Positions 62,587 through 64,000 of a stretch of DNA of 64,000 bases are shown here, piece by piece. Both the position numbers and the translations under genes were made by a program. The DNA comes from Rouxiella badensis (lineage in GTDB: Bacteria > Pseudomonadota > Gammaproteobacteria > Enterobacterales > Enterobacteriaceae). The stretch's first letter is position 1. Each line of letters opens with the position of its first letter. Location of the stretch: NCBI GenBank assembly GCA_026967495.1, contig CP114060.1, positions 2,976,001 to 3,040,000 on the forward strand. The letters are read 5' to 3'. Under the pieces are notes generated by a model, which saw only the letters and a list, made by a program, of their open reading frames with translations, was not told where the DNA came from and ran no database searches.

Positions 62587-64000
62587 TGAGCAACATATCA
62601 ACGTTTCCTGAAGACTTTTTATGGGGCGGTGCTATCGCTGCCAATCAGGCTGAAGGGGCATGGAATATCGGCGGTAAAGGCCCCTCGGTGGCCGACGCTG
62701 TCGCCTGGAAACCCAAGGTATCCGTCAAGGACTACAGTGCGCACATGGCGCTCAGCGATGAGAATATCGCCGATGCGCTCAGCGGCCGCAATGACGCAAA
62801 TTATCCGAAACGTCGTGGTATCGATTTTTATCACCGCTATCAGGAAGACCTGGCGCTGTTTGCCGAAATGGGCTGTAAGGTGCTGCGCGTATCGATTGCC
62901 TGGTCGCGCATTTTCCCTACCGGTGAGGACGCTGCGCCTAACGAGGAAGGGCTGACGTTTTATCATGACCTGTTTACCGAGATGCGCAGACTGAATATTG
63001 AGCCATTAGTGACGTTGTCACACTATGAAATGCCGTTGATTCTTAGCGAGAAATACAACGGTTGGGTGCATCGCAAGGTGGTAGATGCCTTTGTGCGCTT
63101 CAGCCAGGTGTGCTTCGAGCGCTATAAAGGTCTGGTGCGTTACTGGCTGACCTTTAACGAAATCGACAGCATTCACCGACACCCGTTTACCACCGCCGGT
63201 ATTCGCAAAGAGAAAAGCGCCGCGGGTAAGGCCGAGCAGGATATTTATCAGGGGCTTCATCACCAGTTTGTCGCCTCAGCGCTGGTGACCCGCGACTGCC
63301 ACGCCATTATTCCGGGCAGTCAGGTGGGCTGTATGTTGACCAAACTCACCACTTATCCGCGCACCTGCAAACCGGAAGACGTCGAAGCGACGCTAAAAAA
63401 GAACCTCGAAAATCTGTTCTACGCCGACGTGCAGGTATTCGGAGAGTATCCGCCGTTGATCAAGCGTGATTTGGCGCGTCGCAATATTCATCTTGAGATA
63501 CAGCCGGGCGACCTGGATATTCTTAAGTCCTACACCGTCGACTTCGTGTCATTCAGCTATTACATGTCGATGACCGAATCCACCGATCCTGAGGCCGAAC
63601 GTATCCCAGGCAATACGATACTCGGCGTGAAAAACCCTTATCTGGCGGCGTCGGAATGGGGCTGGCAGATCGATCCGCAGGGGTTAAAAATATCGCTGCT
63701 CGAACTCTACGACCGTTACCAGAAACCGCTGTTTATCGTTGAGAATGGCCTCGGCGCCAAAGACGAAGTGGTTGAGGGAAAGGTACAGGATAGCTATCGC
63801 ATCGACTATTTCCGCGCGCACTTCGAGCAGGTCAAGGCGGCAATTGACGAAGGCGTGGAGGTGATGGGCTTCACCACCTGGGGGGCTATCGACATTATTA
63901 GCGCCGGAACCTCGCAAATGTCTAAGCGCTATGGTTTTATCTATGTCGATCAGGACGATGAGGGCAAAGGATCGCTGGCACGTCTTAAGAAAGACTCGTT
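62586..64000 (+). CDS. 6-phospho-beta-glucosidase, GH1 (partial, runs off window)
   Basis: At least 471 residues with no stop before the window end. It begins MSNISTFPEDFLWGGAIAANQ, the GH1 start. The acid/base Glu is in YWLTFNEIDS and the nucleophile Glu in LFIVENGLGA. KRYGFIYVDQDDEGKGS near the end is typical of enterobacterial phospho-beta-glucosidases (BglA/BglB/AscB). Hydrolyses the phosphorylated glucosides brought in by the upstream PTS protein; translationally coupled to it. Confidence 0.93.
   Translation, partial: MSNISTFPEDFLWGGAIAANQAEGAWNIGGKGPSVADAVAWKPKVSVKDYSAHMALSDENIADALSGRNDANYPKRRGIDFYHRYQEDLALFAEMGCKVLRVSIAWSRIFPTGEDAAPNEEGLTFYHDLFTEMRRLNIEPLVTLSHYEMPLILSEKYNGWVHRKVVDAFVRFSQVCFERYKGLVRYWLTFNEIDSIHRHPFTTAGIRKEKSAAGKAEQDIYQGLHHQFVASALVTRDCHAIIPGSQVGCMLTKLTTYPRTCKPEDVEATLKKNLENLFYADVQVFGEYPPLIKRDLARRNIHLEIQPGDLDILKSYTVDFVSFSYYMSMTESTDPEAERIPGNTILGVKNPYLAASEWGWQIDPQGLKISLLELYDRYQKPLFIVENGLGAKDEVVEGKVQDSYRIDYFRAHFEQVKAAIDEGVEVMGFTTWGAIDIISAGTSQMSKRYGFIYVDQDDEGKGSLARLKKDS

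Noticed and set aside
1..64000. CRISPR arrays, rRNA or tRNA genes
   Set aside because: No regularly spaced repeats of CRISPR type and no tRNA or rRNA signatures were seen; the attachment repeat is not part of a recognisable tRNA.

Overview
This is an enterobacterial chromosome segment, probably from the Yersiniaceae/Hafniaceae side of Enterobacterales (inferred from gene order; the species cannot be named). The right half keeps a backbone order known from E. coli and relatives: ybjL, ybjM, grxA, nfsA, rimK, ybjN, potFGHI, rlmC. It continues with a small GhoT/OrtT-type toxin gene, fliZ, dcyD, an Nramp (MntH-type) transporter and a bgl-type beta-glucoside PTS operon that runs off the window end.

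The left half (about 1-43,250) is a type III secretion island of the SPI-2 (Ssa/Esc) family. It starts with six tandem genes for EspA/SseB-type filament proteins, all with the same ends and different centres. Then come SseA-like, SscA-like, SseC-like, an unknown protein, SseD-like and SseE-like genes. On the opposite strand lies the export apparatus in SPI-2 order (ssaM, sctV N O P Q R S T U) plus a lytic transglycosylase. The regulators follow: a hybrid kinase without a membrane sensor, and an SsrB-like response regulator. Then come an SsaB-like gene and the secretin gene sctC. The needle, inner rod, SctJ, SctK, SctL and SctW genes are not in the window. A near-palindromic 17-bp motif sits upstream of the filament array, between ssaM and the kinase, and between ssrB and ssaB, so it may be the shared operator.

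A 16.2-kb prophage-derived element bounded by 17-bp direct repeats (23,735-23,751 and 39,935-39,951) lies between sctC and sctD and splits what is one operon in SPI-2. It has a lambdoid int/xis end, then one IS3-family (IS407-group) element where most phage genes should be, then tail-fibre genes and a cargo zone. The cargo is an Ec67-like retron (msr-msd RNA plus RT-TOPRIM), a DUF4365-like nuclease candidate and an arsHRBC cluster. Relics of one dispersed repeat lie between these modules. To the right the T3SS resumes with sctD, ssaE, a candidate effector and a small gene.

Many genes, including conserved ones (rlmC, ybjL, bglF, sctQ, sctC, sctD), are broken by single-base indels. Two patterns explain most of them: a missing base in a G or A run, and an extra base in the middle of GAGCTC, read as GAGNCTC. 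Repaired lengths match family lengths (sctQ 323, rlmC 375, ybjL 560 residues). The breaks are therefore probably assembly or base-calling errors, and the GAGCTC pattern hints at base modification of that motif. Genes typed pseudogene below are broken as sequenced, not necessarily in the cell.
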